Notes under the pieces: generated by a model
What the model was told of the DNA's origin: nothing
Database searches by the model: none
Seen by the model: only the letters and a program-made list of their open reading frames with translations
In this document: positions 23,824 to 33,399 of the stretch, piece after piece
Position numbering within the stretch: the first letter of the stretch is position 1
Layout: each line of letters starts with the position of its first letter
Assembly: GCA_035573675.1 (NCBI GenBank)
Contig: DATMAB010000020.1
Span: forward strand, 1-64,000
DNA from: Terriglobales bacterium
GTDB lineage: Bacteria; Acidobacteriota; Terriglobia; Terriglobales; Acidobacteriaceae
Length of the DNA stretch: 64,000 nt
Reading direction: 5' to 3'
Program-made: the position numbers and the translations under genes

Positions 23824-25572
23824 CTAGCGGGGGACTGAAACCCGGCGTTTCATTTCCTCGAGTTCCTGGCGCGCGGGTGAGGCCGGGTTCAACTGCAAGG
23901 CGGTTTCCCACTCGCGGCGCGCTTCGTCCTCTTGGCCCAGCCGGCTCAGCACCGTTCCCAGCGCATGGTGGAAGCCGGCCTCTCGCGGCCAGATCTCGAT
24001 CGCCTTGCGCAGCGGCGTTTCCGCCTCCGGCCAGCGCCCGCTGTTCATCCGCGCCAGCCCCTGAAAGTAGTACTGGTTGGCATTCAGCGGGCGCAACTGG
24101 ATGGCGCGGCTCAGTGCCTGGTCTGCCTCCTCGAAACGGCCCGATTCGAAATACGTCACGCCCATCGCGAAGTGCGTGGTCCAGTGCTGCGGGTCCAGCG
24201 CCGCCGACTCCTTGTAGAGCTGGATAGCCAGATCGGTGCGTCCGCGCTTGTGCAGCTCGTTCGCCAGATTGTCGCGCGCCAGAACGTTTCCGGGCGCGAT
24301 TTCCACGCCCCGCGTGTAGAGCAGCAGGTTGCTGGCCCAGTACCCGCTTTGCGCCGCAGTCGCCGCGGCCAGGAACAGCACCAGGGCGCCGAAGGCTACG
24401 GCCTGGCCCGCGGGCAATCCGAAAACCTCAGAGCGTCCCCAGCGGATCTTCCGCAGACCCAGGGCTACCAGCATCGCGAAGCCAGCCACCGGCAGATACA
24501 GATAGCGGTCGTGTACCAGATCATGCGGATCGAAGACTGCCACACCGGCCAGGGCGGGCAGCAGCGGCAAAATCAGCCAGGCCAGGCCGCTCATCACTTT
24601 CGGACGCCGCCTCGCCCACCACCCCAGAGTGCCCGCACCTGCAATCACTCCGGCTAGTGGCAACCAGAACCCCCGGAATTCCGGGCGGGTCACCATTCCC
24701 AGATCGTAAAAGACGCCGAGCTTCACCGGCCACAGCAGGTGCTGCAGATAGAACATCGCCACCGACGGCAGCGTAAGCAGGAAATTGGCCAGTTCCGCCC
24801 ATTCTGGCTGTCCTCCTCCGCGCAGCACATGCGCGCGCATGGCCAGGTAAGCCGCCGCCACCGGCAGGAATGCCGCCAGCGCGGAAAGAGCGCCTGTCAC
24901 CGCTTTCCTCCGCCCAGGCTCGTGTGGGAACGCCAGCGCGTGCACCGCCGCCAGGCCCGCCACCGCCATCCCCGTTTCCTTCATCATCATGGAAAACAGA
25001 AATAGAATCAGGGAACCAGCCAGCCACAACCCTCGGCGGGGAGCATGCTCATACCAGTCCATCCAGCACAGGAAGGATGCCACTGCCAGCACCGCCATCA
25101 GCGGCTCGGTTGCGCCCGAGACCCACGCCACCCCCTCCAGGTGGACGGGATGAACGCCGAAGATCAGCGCGGTGAATCCGGCGGCGTAGCCATCGCGCAA
25201 CAGGCGCTCCGCCAGCCGGTACACCAGCGCCGTGCACGCCAGCTGCGCCAGCAGTGACATCACATGCCATCCCAGCGGTTCCAGTCCGAACAGCGAGCGA
25301 TTGATCAGCAGCCACACCAGGAACACCGGCCGGTAGTAGTTGCCCGGCTGGTCCGGCCAGATGTGCGCCCACACGTGCTGGCTGAAGTATTGCGGCAGGA
25401 AGCTCCATGACTGAAGAAAGGGATTGCGCACGATCTGCGTCACATCGTCGTAGACGAACTGACCCCGCAGCGTCCCGGAATACGACACCGCCGTCAGCAG
25501 CAGCGCGACGGCCAGGAAGATCCGCCCCCTGCGTTCCGAGTCCGGTCCGATCTCCGCCTCTGTTCCTGGCAT
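23824..25572 (-). CDS. TMTC-like polytopic membrane protein with TPRs (paralogue 2)
   Basis: 582 residues with the same plan as its neighbours: an N-terminal helix, FVYDDVTQI with the acidic pair, the FYRP-type motif (NYYRPVFLVWLLINRSLFG), GVHPVHLEGVAWVSG, further helices to about residue 400, then TPRs (RTDLAIQLYKESAALDP, RFEEADQALSRAIQLRP). It is upstream of paralogue 1 on the same strand (73-bp gap) and divergent from paralogue 3. Protein O-glycosylation is a family-based inference. The three genes are alike in layout but clearly diverged, so the duplication is not recent. Confidence 0.72.
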   Translation of the reverse strand: MPGTEAEIGPDSERRGRIFLAVALLLTAVSYSGTLRGQFVYDDVTQIVRNPFLQSWSFLPQYFSQHVWAHIWPDQPGNYYRPVFLVWLLINRSLFGLEPLGWHVMSLLAQLACTALVYRLAERLLRDGYAAGFTALIFGVHPVHLEGVAWVSGATEPLMAVLAVASFLCWMDWYEHAPRRGLWLAGSLILFLFSMMMKETGMAVAGLAAVHALAFPHEPGRRKAVTGALSALAAFLPVAAAYLAMRAHVLRGGGQPEWAELANFLLTLPSVAMFYLQHLLWPVKLGVFYDLGMVTRPEFRGFWLPLAGVIAGAGTLGWWARRRPKVMSGLAWLILPLLPALAGVAVFDPHDLVHDRYLYLPVAGFAMLVALGLRKIRWGRSEVFGLPAGQAVAFGALVLFLAAATAAQSGYWASNLLLYTRGVEIAPGNVLARDNLANELHKRGRTDLAIQLYKESAALDPQHWTTHFAMGVTYFESGRFEEADQALSRAIQLRPLNANQYYFQGLARMNSGRWPEAETPLRKAIEIWPREAGFHHALGTVLSRLGQEDEARREWETALQLNPASPARQELEEMKRRVSVPR

Positions 25573-25607
25573 GCTCTTGCTCGTCCCACCGTCTCGCGCA
25601 CGATATC

Positions 25608-27428
25608 ATGGCCTTCCTCCCGGACACGGCACATATGGTGACCGCAGAACCATCCGACCGTCTTCCTGGCTCGGCTTCGTGCTTCGTGCCGCGTCCTGGT
25701 TTCCTCCTGGGACTGGCTCTGCTGCTCACCGCCCTCGCCTACCTCGACACGCTGCGCTTCCAGTTCGTTTACGACGACATTCCGCAGATCGTGCTCAACC
25801 CGCGCCTCGAATCCTGGAGTTTCGTGCCTGCGTTCTTTCGGGAACACGTTTGGGCCCACATGCAGGGTCCGAACGAAGGCAACTACTACCGGCCGGTGTT
25901 TCTGCTCTGGCTGCTCGTCAATCGGACGTTGTTCGGGCTGAACCCTCTCGGCTGGCATGCGACCGCGCTCGCGCTGCACCTGGCGGTGACCTTCCTGGTG
26001 GGACGCCTCGCGTTCTCCGTCAGCCAGGACGCCTGGATGGCGGCGCTTGCCGCCCTGATCTTCGGACTGCACCCCATTCACGTCGAGGCGGTCGCCTGGC
26101 TGTCGAGTGCCAACGATCCCCTGGCTGCCCTGTTCGCCATCTCCTGCTCCCTCTTTTGGTTGCGAAGCCGCCGCGATCCCCGGCCATCGCGCTGGCTGGC
26201 TCTTTCGCTGCTTTGCTATTCGTTGGCGCTGCTGACCAAAGAGAGCGTCATAGTCCTGCCGCTCATGGTCGCGCTGTTGGCGTGGATGACCGATTCCTCG
26301 TCCGGAGCGCTGGGGCGCGCTCTCCGGCAATCAGGTCCGTACTGGTTGCTCACTCTTTTCCTCTATCTTCCACTTCGTTATGCCGTCTTCGGCCGGCTGG
26401 GCAGCCTCGCCACTCCCATCACGTGGGATACGCTGCTCTGGACTTTGCCTTCAGTGGCCTGGTTCTACTCCGGCAAACTCCTGCTCCCGATAGGTCTCAG
26501 CGCCTTTTACGATTTCTCCTTCGTCAATTCGCCGGACTTTGCCAACTTCGCGCTCCCGCTGCTGGGCTTGCTCGCCCTTGCTGCTGGGCTGTGGTTCATC
26601 GGGCGCAGATGGCCGTCTCCTGCGTTGGTTGCCGGCCTGGTCTGGCTCCTTCCCATCCTGCCGGTTTTGGCCCTGCCGGCGTTCCCCGCGACGCAGATCG
26701 TGGGCGACCGTTACCTCTACTTGCCCTCCATCGGCTTCGTGACCCTGGTCGCGCTGGCGCTGCGCCGCATCCGCCTGGGCAGCACTTTGCGCTTCGGGCT
26801 CCCCACCGGCCAATTCACGGCGGCGCTGGTGCTGGCTGCACTCCTGGGGGCAGGTACCGTCGCCCAGGCTCGTCATTGGGCCACCAACCTCTCGCTGTAC
26901 ACGCGCGCGGTCGAAATGGCGCCGCGCAACTTGGACGCGCTCACCTTCCTGGCCAATGAGCTCACCAACCGCGGCCAGATGGACCTGGCCATTCGTCTCT
27001 ACCACGAGGCTCTGGCTATCGATCCCAACTACTGGTGGGGCAACCTCAGCCTGGGAATCACGTACTATCGCGCAGGAGATCTTGCCCAGGCGGAGATGTT
27101 CCTCAGCCGCGCCATCACAGCCAACCCGAACAACAGCCTGCAATTCCTGCACCTGGGGCTGGTGCGCCGTGCGCAGGGCGACCTGCCGCAGGCGCAGGCC
27201 GCCCTGGAACATGCCATTCGCCTGGAACCTACGGCCTCCGGATACCGTACGATTCTGGCGGAGGTGGAGGAGCAGCGCGGCGATCTCGAAGCCGCCCTCC
27301 GCCACTACCGCGAAGAGGCCGCACTGGTTCCCAACCATGCCGTGCTCGCCGAACGCATTCGCCGGGTCGAGCAACGCCTGCGCGAGCGCCCGGCTGATTC
27401 CCAACCGACTTTGGAGAGGAAGCCATGA
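25608..27428 (+). CDS. TMTC-like polytopic membrane protein with TPRs (paralogue 3)
   Basis: About 606 residues. Start candidates are ATG 25608 and ATG 25635; the frame opens at 25407 but that part is antisense of paralogue 2. Marks: FVYDDIPQI, NYYRPVFLLWLLVNRTLFG, GLHPIHVEAVAWLSS, about ten transmembrane helices, then TPRs from about 430 (QMDLAIRLYHEALAIDP, LAQAEMFLSRAITANP). Its stop overlaps the start of sppA (ATGA), so the two are translationally coupled. It shares its 5' region with paralogue 2, facing the other way; only about 35-60 bp separate the starts, so their promoters must overlap. Confidence 0.72.
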   Translation: MAFLPDTAHMVTAEPSDRLPGSASCFVPRPGFLLGLALLLTALAYLDTLRFQFVYDDIPQIVLNPRLESWSFVPAFFREHVWAHMQGPNEGNYYRPVFLLWLLVNRTLFGLNPLGWHATALALHLAVTFLVGRLAFSVSQDAWMAALAALIFGLHPIHVEAVAWLSSANDPLAALFAISCSLFWLRSRRDPRPSRWLALSLLCYSLALLTKESVIVLPLMVALLAWMTDSSSGALGRALRQSGPYWLLTLFLYLPLRYAVFGRLGSLATPITWDTLLWTLPSVAWFYSGKLLLPIGLSAFYDFSFVNSPDFANFALPLLGLLALAAGLWFIGRRWPSPALVAGLVWLLPILPVLALPAFPATQIVGDRYLYLPSIGFVTLVALALRRIRLGSTLRFGLPTGQFTAALVLAALLGAGTVAQARHWATNLSLYTRAVEMAPRNLDALTFLANELTNRGQMDLAIRLYHEALAIDPNYWWGNLSLGITYYRAGDLAQAEMFLSRAITANPNNSLQFLHLGLVRRAQGDLPQAQAALEHAIRLEPTASGYRTILAEVEEQRGDLEAALRHYREEAALVPNHAVLAERIRRVEQRLRERPADSQPTLERKP

Positions 27429-29181
27429 AACAGCGTCTGCAGCGTCTTGCCACCGTCGTCGGCACCCTGGTGCTGGTGTATCTCGTGGTCGTGATCACCA
27501 TCCTGGGCTACCGCAAGTATCAGGAGCGGGTTCCCCCGCGCGTCGTGCTGGAGGTCCGCCTGGATGAGCCGATGGTGGAATACGTTCCCGATGATCCCGT
27601 TGCCCGCGCTATGCTGCGCGACCGCGCCGTGGTGCGCGACGTCGTGGACGCCCTCGACCGCGCCGCCGGCGACGATCGCGTCGTCGGCCTGGTCGCCTGG
27701 ATCGAAGCCTTCCCGCTGCCCATGGCCCAGGCCCAGGAACTTCGCGACGCCGTCGAGCGCTTCCGCGCAAAAAAGAAGTTCGCCATCGCCTATTCGGAAA
27801 CCTTCGGCGAGTTCGGCCCTGGCAACCAGGCCTACTATCTCTCCACCGCCTTTGACGAAATCTGGCTCCAGCCTTCCGGCGACCTCGGACTCACCGGCTT
27901 CATGGCTGAGCCCATGTTCCTCGCCGGCGCCTTTGAGAAACTCGGCGCCCGCTTTCGAGGCGACCAGCGCTACGAATACAAGAACGCGCTCAACACCTAC
28001 ACCCAGAAGAAGTTCACGCCTGCCCATCGCGAATCTCTCGGCAAGGTGGTCGAATCCTGGTTCAACCAACTCGTGCGCGGCATCGCCCAGGGACGCCGCC
28101 TCAGCGAGCCCGAGGTCCGTTCCCTCATCGACCGCGGCCCGTTCCTCGGCAAGGAAGCCGTGGACGCCAAACTCGTCGACGGCCTCGCCTACCGCGACGA
28201 AGTCATCGCCAAGGTGAAGCAGCGCGCCGGCGAAAACGCCCCGTTCCTCTTTTTGGACAAGTACCTGGAGCGCGCCGGCCGCCCGCACCAGGAAGGCCAG
28301 ACCATCGCGCTCATCTACGGCGTGGGTGAGGTCCAGCGCGGCGAGAACGGCTACGACCCTATCTTCGGCAATATCAAGATGGGGTCAGACACCGTGGCTG
28401 CCGCCTTCCGCTCTGCCGTTGCCGATAAGGACGTCAAGGCCATCCTTTTCCGCGTCGATAGCCCCGGCGGCTCGTACGTCGCCAGCGACACCATCTGGCG
28501 GGAAGTCGTCCGCGCCCGCCAGGCGGGCAAGCCGGTCATCGTCAGCATGGGCTTCCTCGCCGGCTCCGGCGGCTACTTTGTCGCCATGCCCGCAGACAAG
28601 ATCGTCGCCCAGCCCGGCACCGTCACCGCTTCCATCGGCGTCCTCGGCGGCAAGTTGCTTACCTCCGGCTTCTGGGAGAAGACCGGTATCTCATGGGATG
28701 AATTGCACTTCGGACAGAACGCCACCATGTGGACCGGCACCCACGACTACTCGCCCACCGAGTGGGCGCGTTTTCAGGCCGGGCTTGACCGCATCTACCA
28801 GGACTTCACTTCCAAGGTTGCCGATGGTCGCAAGATGCCCAAGAGGAGGTGCTGAAGATCGCCCGCGGGCGTATCTGGTCGGGTGAAGATGCAAAGGCCC
28901 TTGGCCTGGTGGACGAACTCGGCGGTTTCCCCAAGGCTCTCGAACTGGCCAAGAAGGCCGCCAACATCCCCGAGAGCGAGGACGTCAAGCTCAAGCTCTT
29001 CCCGGAGAGGAAACCCTTCTTGCAGCGACTGCTTGAAAAGCAGCCGGACTCGAGCGAACGCACTGCCGTCCAGGTGCTCCAAACGCTGCAGCCCGTCCTG
29101 CGCCAGCTCCGCGCCCTCACCGGCGCAAGTCAGGGCGTGCTCGCCATGCCCGATTACGCCAATGATTCAATGACTAAATGA
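27425..29181 (+). pseudogene. sppA: Signal peptide peptidase SppA, long form, interrupted by a 1-nt frameshift
   Basis: The first frame (27425-28855) has an N-terminal membrane helix, the first S49 domain with the catalytic Lys in EYKNALN (about 185) and the second S49 domain with the catalytic Ser in GSGGYFVAMP (about 381). It ends abruptly at [12 protein letters not shown]. The next frame (to 29181) continues as [27 protein letters not shown], the normal SppA continuation. At the joint the DNA reads AAGAGGAGGTG; one added G would restore [11 protein letters not shown]. So either a base was lost (pseudogene or assembly error) or there is recoding. SppA degrades cleaved signal peptides in the membrane. 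Both catalytic residues precede the break. It is coupled to the upstream TMTC gene. Confidence 0.8.
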
Positions 29182-29205
29182 GTTCAATGATCCAACCGCT
29201 TCGTG

Positions 29206-29242
29206 CCCACGTTCGCGCCGCGCTGTTCGGCGCTAACGTGGG
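29206..29242. repeat. 37-nt hairpin family, copy D
   Basis: CCCACGTTCGCGCC, 9-nt loop, GGCGCTAACGTGGG, with 13 of 14 pairs. It lies between sppA and the convergent SnoaL-like gene; the right arm overlaps the last codons of that gene. It could stop transcription from both sides. Confidence 0.75.
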
Positions 29243-29613
29243 ACGATGCGCGAAAGATGCGTCACCACGCACTTCCACTGCCCTTCCTGCCTCACAAACA
29301 CGCAGGTCACGCGCTCGCCTTCGCGGAACGGCTGTCCCTGGTACTTCCCCCCGGAAACGCCACGCGCAATCACCACGGCGCAATCCCCGTAAACGCGCAC
29401 GTCCATGTCGTGCGATTCCATCACGTCGTGGCTCAACACTCCCGACCGCACCAGCCCCAGAAATGTCTTCTTGTCGCACAGGTTTCCGTCGGACCCGATG
29501 ATCGTCCACTCCTCGGCCATGTAGCGCCCGATCTTGTCCGCGTCGTTCGCCACCATCGCCCGGTCCCATTCGTGCGAGAGGGCGATCAGCTCTCTTCTGG
29601 CTTCTTCGTCCAT
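29233..29613 (-). CDS. SnoaL-like/DUF4440 family protein
   Basis: 126 residues with the cone-shaped NTF2 fold typical of DUF4440/SnoaL-like proteins: an N-terminal helix (ALSHEWDRAMVANDADKIGRYM), then EEWTIIGSDGNLCDKKTFLGLV, and a C-terminal beta part ending in VFVRQEGQWKCVVTHLS. Members include ketosteroid isomerase-like enzymes and small-molecule binding proteins; here there is no way to name a substrate. The last residues (SRIVPR) and stop come from copy D of the 37-nt hairpin. It is divergent from the ABC transporter genes. Confidence 0.75.
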   Translation of the reverse strand: MDEEARRELIALSHEWDRAMVANDADKIGRYMAEEWTIIGSDGNLCDKKTFLGLVRSGVLSHDVMESHDMDVRVYGDCAVVIARGVSGGKYQGQPFREGERVTCVFVRQEGQWKCVVTHLSRIVPR

Positions 29614-29713
29614 GGCTCACCCCGTGCCCATCTTACGTCCGCCGCCTATCCCAGCTCTTGCCCCCTTTTCGTAAAATATTCCCGTAGGACTACACTCGCT
29701 TGACGCTTGGTGC

Positions 29714-29750
29714 CCGGTGTCTGCGCCCTGCCTTTCGGCGCAGACGTGGG
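29714..29750. repeat. 37-nt hairpin family, copy E, in an mRNA leader
   Basis: Left arm CCGGTGTCTGCGCC, 9-nt loop, right arm GGCGCAGACGTGGG: a perfect 9-bp inner stem (GTCTGCGCC/GGCGCAGAC), then two G-T wobbles, one mismatch and two G-C pairs. It ends 10 bases before the ATG of the ABC ATPase gene, so it should fold next to the ribosome site. Confidence 0.75.
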
Positions 29751-29760
29751 AAAACCATCC

Positions 29761-30698
<938 letters not shown>

Positions 30699-30702
<4 letters not shown>

Positions 30703-31475
30703 CCTCGCGCATCGCCACCATCGCCTTTGCCACCTTCCGCGAGGCCGTGCGCGACCGCGTCCTCTACAACCTCATCCTTTTCGCCCTTCTCCTCACCGCC
30801 GCCTCCGTGCTCGTCGGCCAGGTCTCCATCGATATCGGCCGCCAGGTGGTCATCAATCTCGGTCTCACGTCGGTGTCGCTGTTCGGCATCCTCATCGCCA
30901 TCTTCATCGGCATCGGCCTGGTCTGGAAGGAAATGGAGAGGCGCACCCTCTACACCCTGCTGGCGCGCCCCGTGCGCCGGTGGGAGTTCGTCCTGGGCAA
31001 GTTCGCCGGACTGGTCGGCACGCTGGTGGTCAACGCTTCCATCATGGCCGTGGGAGTCTTTGCCGCTCTCTACTACGTGGCCGGCAAGTTCGAGCCCGGC
31101 GACAAATGGATCTTCGTCGCGCTTTACTTCATCGTCCTCCAGTTCATCGTCATCACGGCGCTGGCGCTCCTGTTCTCCACCTTCTCCTCGCCGCTGCTTT
31201 CGGCCGTGATGGCCTTTGCGTTGTTCGTCATCGGGACCTTCGCCGAGGACCTGCGCGCCTTCGCCCAGATGAGCGAAGGCGTTTCGCGCTGGGCTACCAC
31301 CGCCGCCGCGTACCTGGTCCCTAACTTCGCCTCCATGAACGTCATCGCCGGCGTCGCCCACCAGCAACCCGTCGCCGGCGATCTCATCCTGCACAACACC
31401 CTGTACGCATTGCTCTATGCCGCCGGGGCGCTGAGCGCCGCCGTCCTCATCTTCGAGCACCGCAACCTGAAATGA
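30699..31475 (+). CDS. ABC-2 type transporter permease
   Basis: 258 residues, ATG 30699 overlapping the ATPase stop. About six transmembrane helices: the first at FRE..LYNLILFALLLTAAS, then GLTSVSLFGILIAIFIGIGL, and the last near YALLYAAGALSAAVLIF. The FxxxxRDRVLYN start and the KEMERRTLYTLLARPVRRWE loop are typical of the ABC-2 (NosY/DrrB) group. It forms the membrane part of the exporter with the preceding ATPase. The third gene overlaps its stop by four bases (ATGA), so three proteins are made from one coupled message. Confidence 0.88.
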
Positions 31476-32422
31476 CCGAGCGCCGCCGCATCACCCGCAT
31501 CTTCGCCGTCCTGCTGGTCGGCTGCGCCGTCGGCTGGTCGCTCGAACTCCGCACCCTCGACTCCCTCCGCACCGGCGCCACTTTGGAGGAGGTTCTCTAC
31601 ATCTCATCTCCCGCCGTGCTCCGCCGCATGAGCCTCGGCTACACCGGCCTCATGGCCGATCTTTATTGGACAAGGACGGTGCAGTACTTCGGGAGGAAGC
31701 ATGTGGAGCGGGCGAAGCGTTATGACCTCCTGCCCAAGCTGTTGGAGATCACGACGTCACTCGACCCGCATCTGGTGGTGGCGTACAAGTACGGCTCCAT
31801 CTTCCTGGCACAGCGGCCGCCGGAAGGCGCGGGCATGCCGGACTACGCGGTGAAGTTCGTCGAGGAGGGCATCCGCAACAATCCCACCGACTGGCAGCTT
31901 TATTACCACCTGGGCTTTATCCACTACATCGAGCGCAACGATTACGTGGCGGCCAGCCAGGCGTTCCTGCGCGGCGCCGAGGTGCCGGGCGCGCATCCCT
32001 GGATGCGCATTATCGGCGCGGCCATGGCGCAGCACGGGGGCGAGCTCGAGACTGCCCGCCGCATGTGGCAGTACATTTACGAGAGCAGCGAGGACAAGTA
32101 CATCCGCGCCAACGCCGTCAAGCGCCTGCGCGCGCTGGAGGTGGACGAAGTCGTGCCCCGGTTGGAAGCCGCCATCCAGCAATACCGGCAGCGCACCGGC
32201 CAACTGCCCTCCGGCTGGCAGGAGATGATCGCCGCCGGCTACCTGCGCGGGATTCCGCGCGATCCCACCGGCGCCCCCTACAGGCTCATGCCCGACGGGC
32301 GCGTCGAAGTCATGCGTCCCGACGACCTGCCCTTCATCCGCCGTGGCCTGCCCAAGGGCAAGGAGTCCGAATTCATTCAGATCGTGAAGGACGAGAAGGA
32401 GCCAAATGAGCAGAAGAAGTGA
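31472..32422 (+). CDS. Membrane-anchored TPR protein with a pseudopilin-like C-terminus
   Basis: 316 residues, coupled to the permease gene by ATGA. One N-terminal hydrophobic helix (IFAVLLVGCAVGWSL) would anchor it. Residues 60-210 are TPR-like helices (LGYTGLMADLYWTRTVQYFG, DWQLYYHLGFIHYIE). Residues ~225-280 read RTGQLPSGWQEMIAAGYL and then IPRDPTGAPYRLMPDGRVEV, a layout of the C-terminal region of GspG-type pseudopilins (Pro, 'AGYL', DP-x-G-x-PY). So the tail looks like a pilin globular domain without its N-terminal helix. It may connect the exporter with an envelope machine, or it may be an unrelated use of the same motif. Function unknown. Confidence 0.6.
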   Translation: MTERRRITRIFAVLLVGCAVGWSLELRTLDSLRTGATLEEVLYISSPAVLRRMSLGYTGLMADLYWTRTVQYFGRKHVERAKRYDLLPKLLEITTSLDPHLVVAYKYGSIFLAQRPPEGAGMPDYAVKFVEEGIRNNPTDWQLYYHLGFIHYIERNDYVAASQAFLRGAEVPGAHPWMRIIGAAMAQHGGELETARRMWQYIYESSEDKYIRANAVKRLRALEVDEVVPRLEAAIQQYRQRTGQLPSGWQEMIAAGYLRGIPRDPTGAPYRLMPDGRVEVMRPDDLPFIRRGLPKGKESEFIQIVKDEKEPNEQKK

Positions 32423-32432
32423 GCGCCAATTG

Positions 32433-32488
32433 TGAACTATGCACTGCGAACTACGAACCTAGTTCAAAGTTCACAGTTTACAGTTCAT
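32433..32488. repeat. Heptamer array, 8 units in two inverted halves
   Basis: Eight consecutive 7-nt units: TGAACTA, TGCACTG, CGAACTA, CGAACCT, then AGTTCAA, AGTTCAC, AGTTTAC, AGTTCAT. The second half is the reverse complement style of the first, so the whole can fold back. It fills the gap between the previous stop and lolA and starts about 10 bases after that stop. Confidence 0.75.
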
Positions 32489-32497
32489 ACTTGTCCC

Positions 32498-33148
32498 ATG
32501 CGCTTTGCTGCCCTCCTGCTGCTCACCGTCTCCCTCCCCCTCGCCGCGCAGCCGGACGTCACGAGCCTCGCCCGATCCGTGGACGCGCGCTACAACCGCC
32601 TGCAATCGCTCTCGGCGGAGTTCACCGAGATCTACCGCGGCCAGGGGATGGCGCGCACCGAGAGCGGCACCATGTGGCTGAAGCGGCCCGGCAAGATGCG
32701 CTGGGAGTACCGCCAGCCGCGCGAGAAGCTGTTCGTGACCGACGGCAAGACCGCCTACTTCTATCTGCCGGAGGAGCGCCAGGTGCGCCGCGCCCCGGTC
32801 AAGAAGCTCGACGACCTGCGCTCGCCGCTGCGCTATCTGCTGGGCCAGTCGCGACTGCTGAAGGAATTTCCTGACCTTGCGCCGGCGCCGGACCTGAAGC
32901 CGCTCGAGCCCGCGAACACCGTGCTGCGTGGCGCGCCCGAGCATATGGCCGGACGGGTCGAGCAGGTGTGGCTGGAGGTCGCTCCCGACTCGCGCATCAC
33001 CCGCATCGTCATCGAGGAAGTGGACGGCTCGACCACCGAGTTCCGCTTTCGTTACCTCACGGAGAACCAGCTCCGCGACGACGCCAGGTTCCGCTTCACG
33101 CCACCGGCCGGGACGGAGGTGATTGAGACGGAAGCCTTCGAACCTTAG
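32498..33148 (+). CDS. lolA: Outer membrane lipoprotein carrier protein LolA-like
   Basis: 216 residues from ATG 32498, with a signal peptide (AALLLLTVSLPLAAQ). The LolA fold is evident: SLSAEFTEIYRG near 40, SGTMWLKRPGKMRWEYRQP near 58-76, FVTDGKTAYFYLPEERQV near 82-99, and LRYLLGQ near 112. LolA shuttles lipoproteins through the periplasm from LolCDE to LolB. The longer frame to 32432 reads through the heptamer array and lacks a signal peptide, so it is rejected. It is followed by a 250-bp repeat-bearing spacer and then pilus genes. Confidence 0.88.
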   Translation: MRFAALLLLTVSLPLAAQPDVTSLARSVDARYNRLQSLSAEFTEIYRGQGMARTESGTMWLKRPGKMRWEYRQPREKLFVTDGKTAYFYLPEERQVRRAPVKKLDDLRSPLRYLLGQSRLLKEFPDLAPAPDLKPLEPANTVLRGAPEHMAGRVEQVWLEVAPDSRITRIVIEEVDGSTTEFRFRYLTENQLRDDARFRFTPPAGTEVIETEAFEP

Positions 33149-33399
33149 CTGCCTTAACCACTGAGGACACAGAGCTACACGGAGAACAGTTCTTGCCACA
33201 GGATCACCCGGATGACCACGGACTAATTGTGAATTGCAGCCTGAGGAATCCGCGTTCATCGGCGCAAATCGGGGCGGAATGTCTTTCGCCTTGGGCTCTT
33301 GGTTGTCGGCTAGAAGCTAGCAGCCAACGGCTAGAAGCCAAAAGCCAAGAACCAACAGCCAAGAGCCTGTCCGGGCGGTGATAGACTGGCGCTCGAAGC
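33149..33399. other. Repeat-filled spacer between lolA and pilC
   Basis: About 250 bp, no credible gene. It has a CACTGAGGACACAGAG-type stretch of the kind seen between genes in many environmental genomes (33160-33185), a 9-nt stutter (33196-33223) and the heptamer array at 33307-33369. A possible -10 (TAGACT, 33382) without a good -35 precedes pilC. Confidence 0.5.
33307..33369. repeat. Heptamer array, 9 units
   Basis: Nine in-phase 7-nt units: CGGCTAG, AAGCTAG, CAGCCAA, CGGCTAG, AAGCCAA, AAGCCAA, GAACCAA, CAGCCAA, GAGCCTG. To the left lie inverse-looking pieces (CTTGGGC, TCTTGGT; 33290-33303). It ends about 30 bases before the pilC ATG. Confidence 0.75.
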
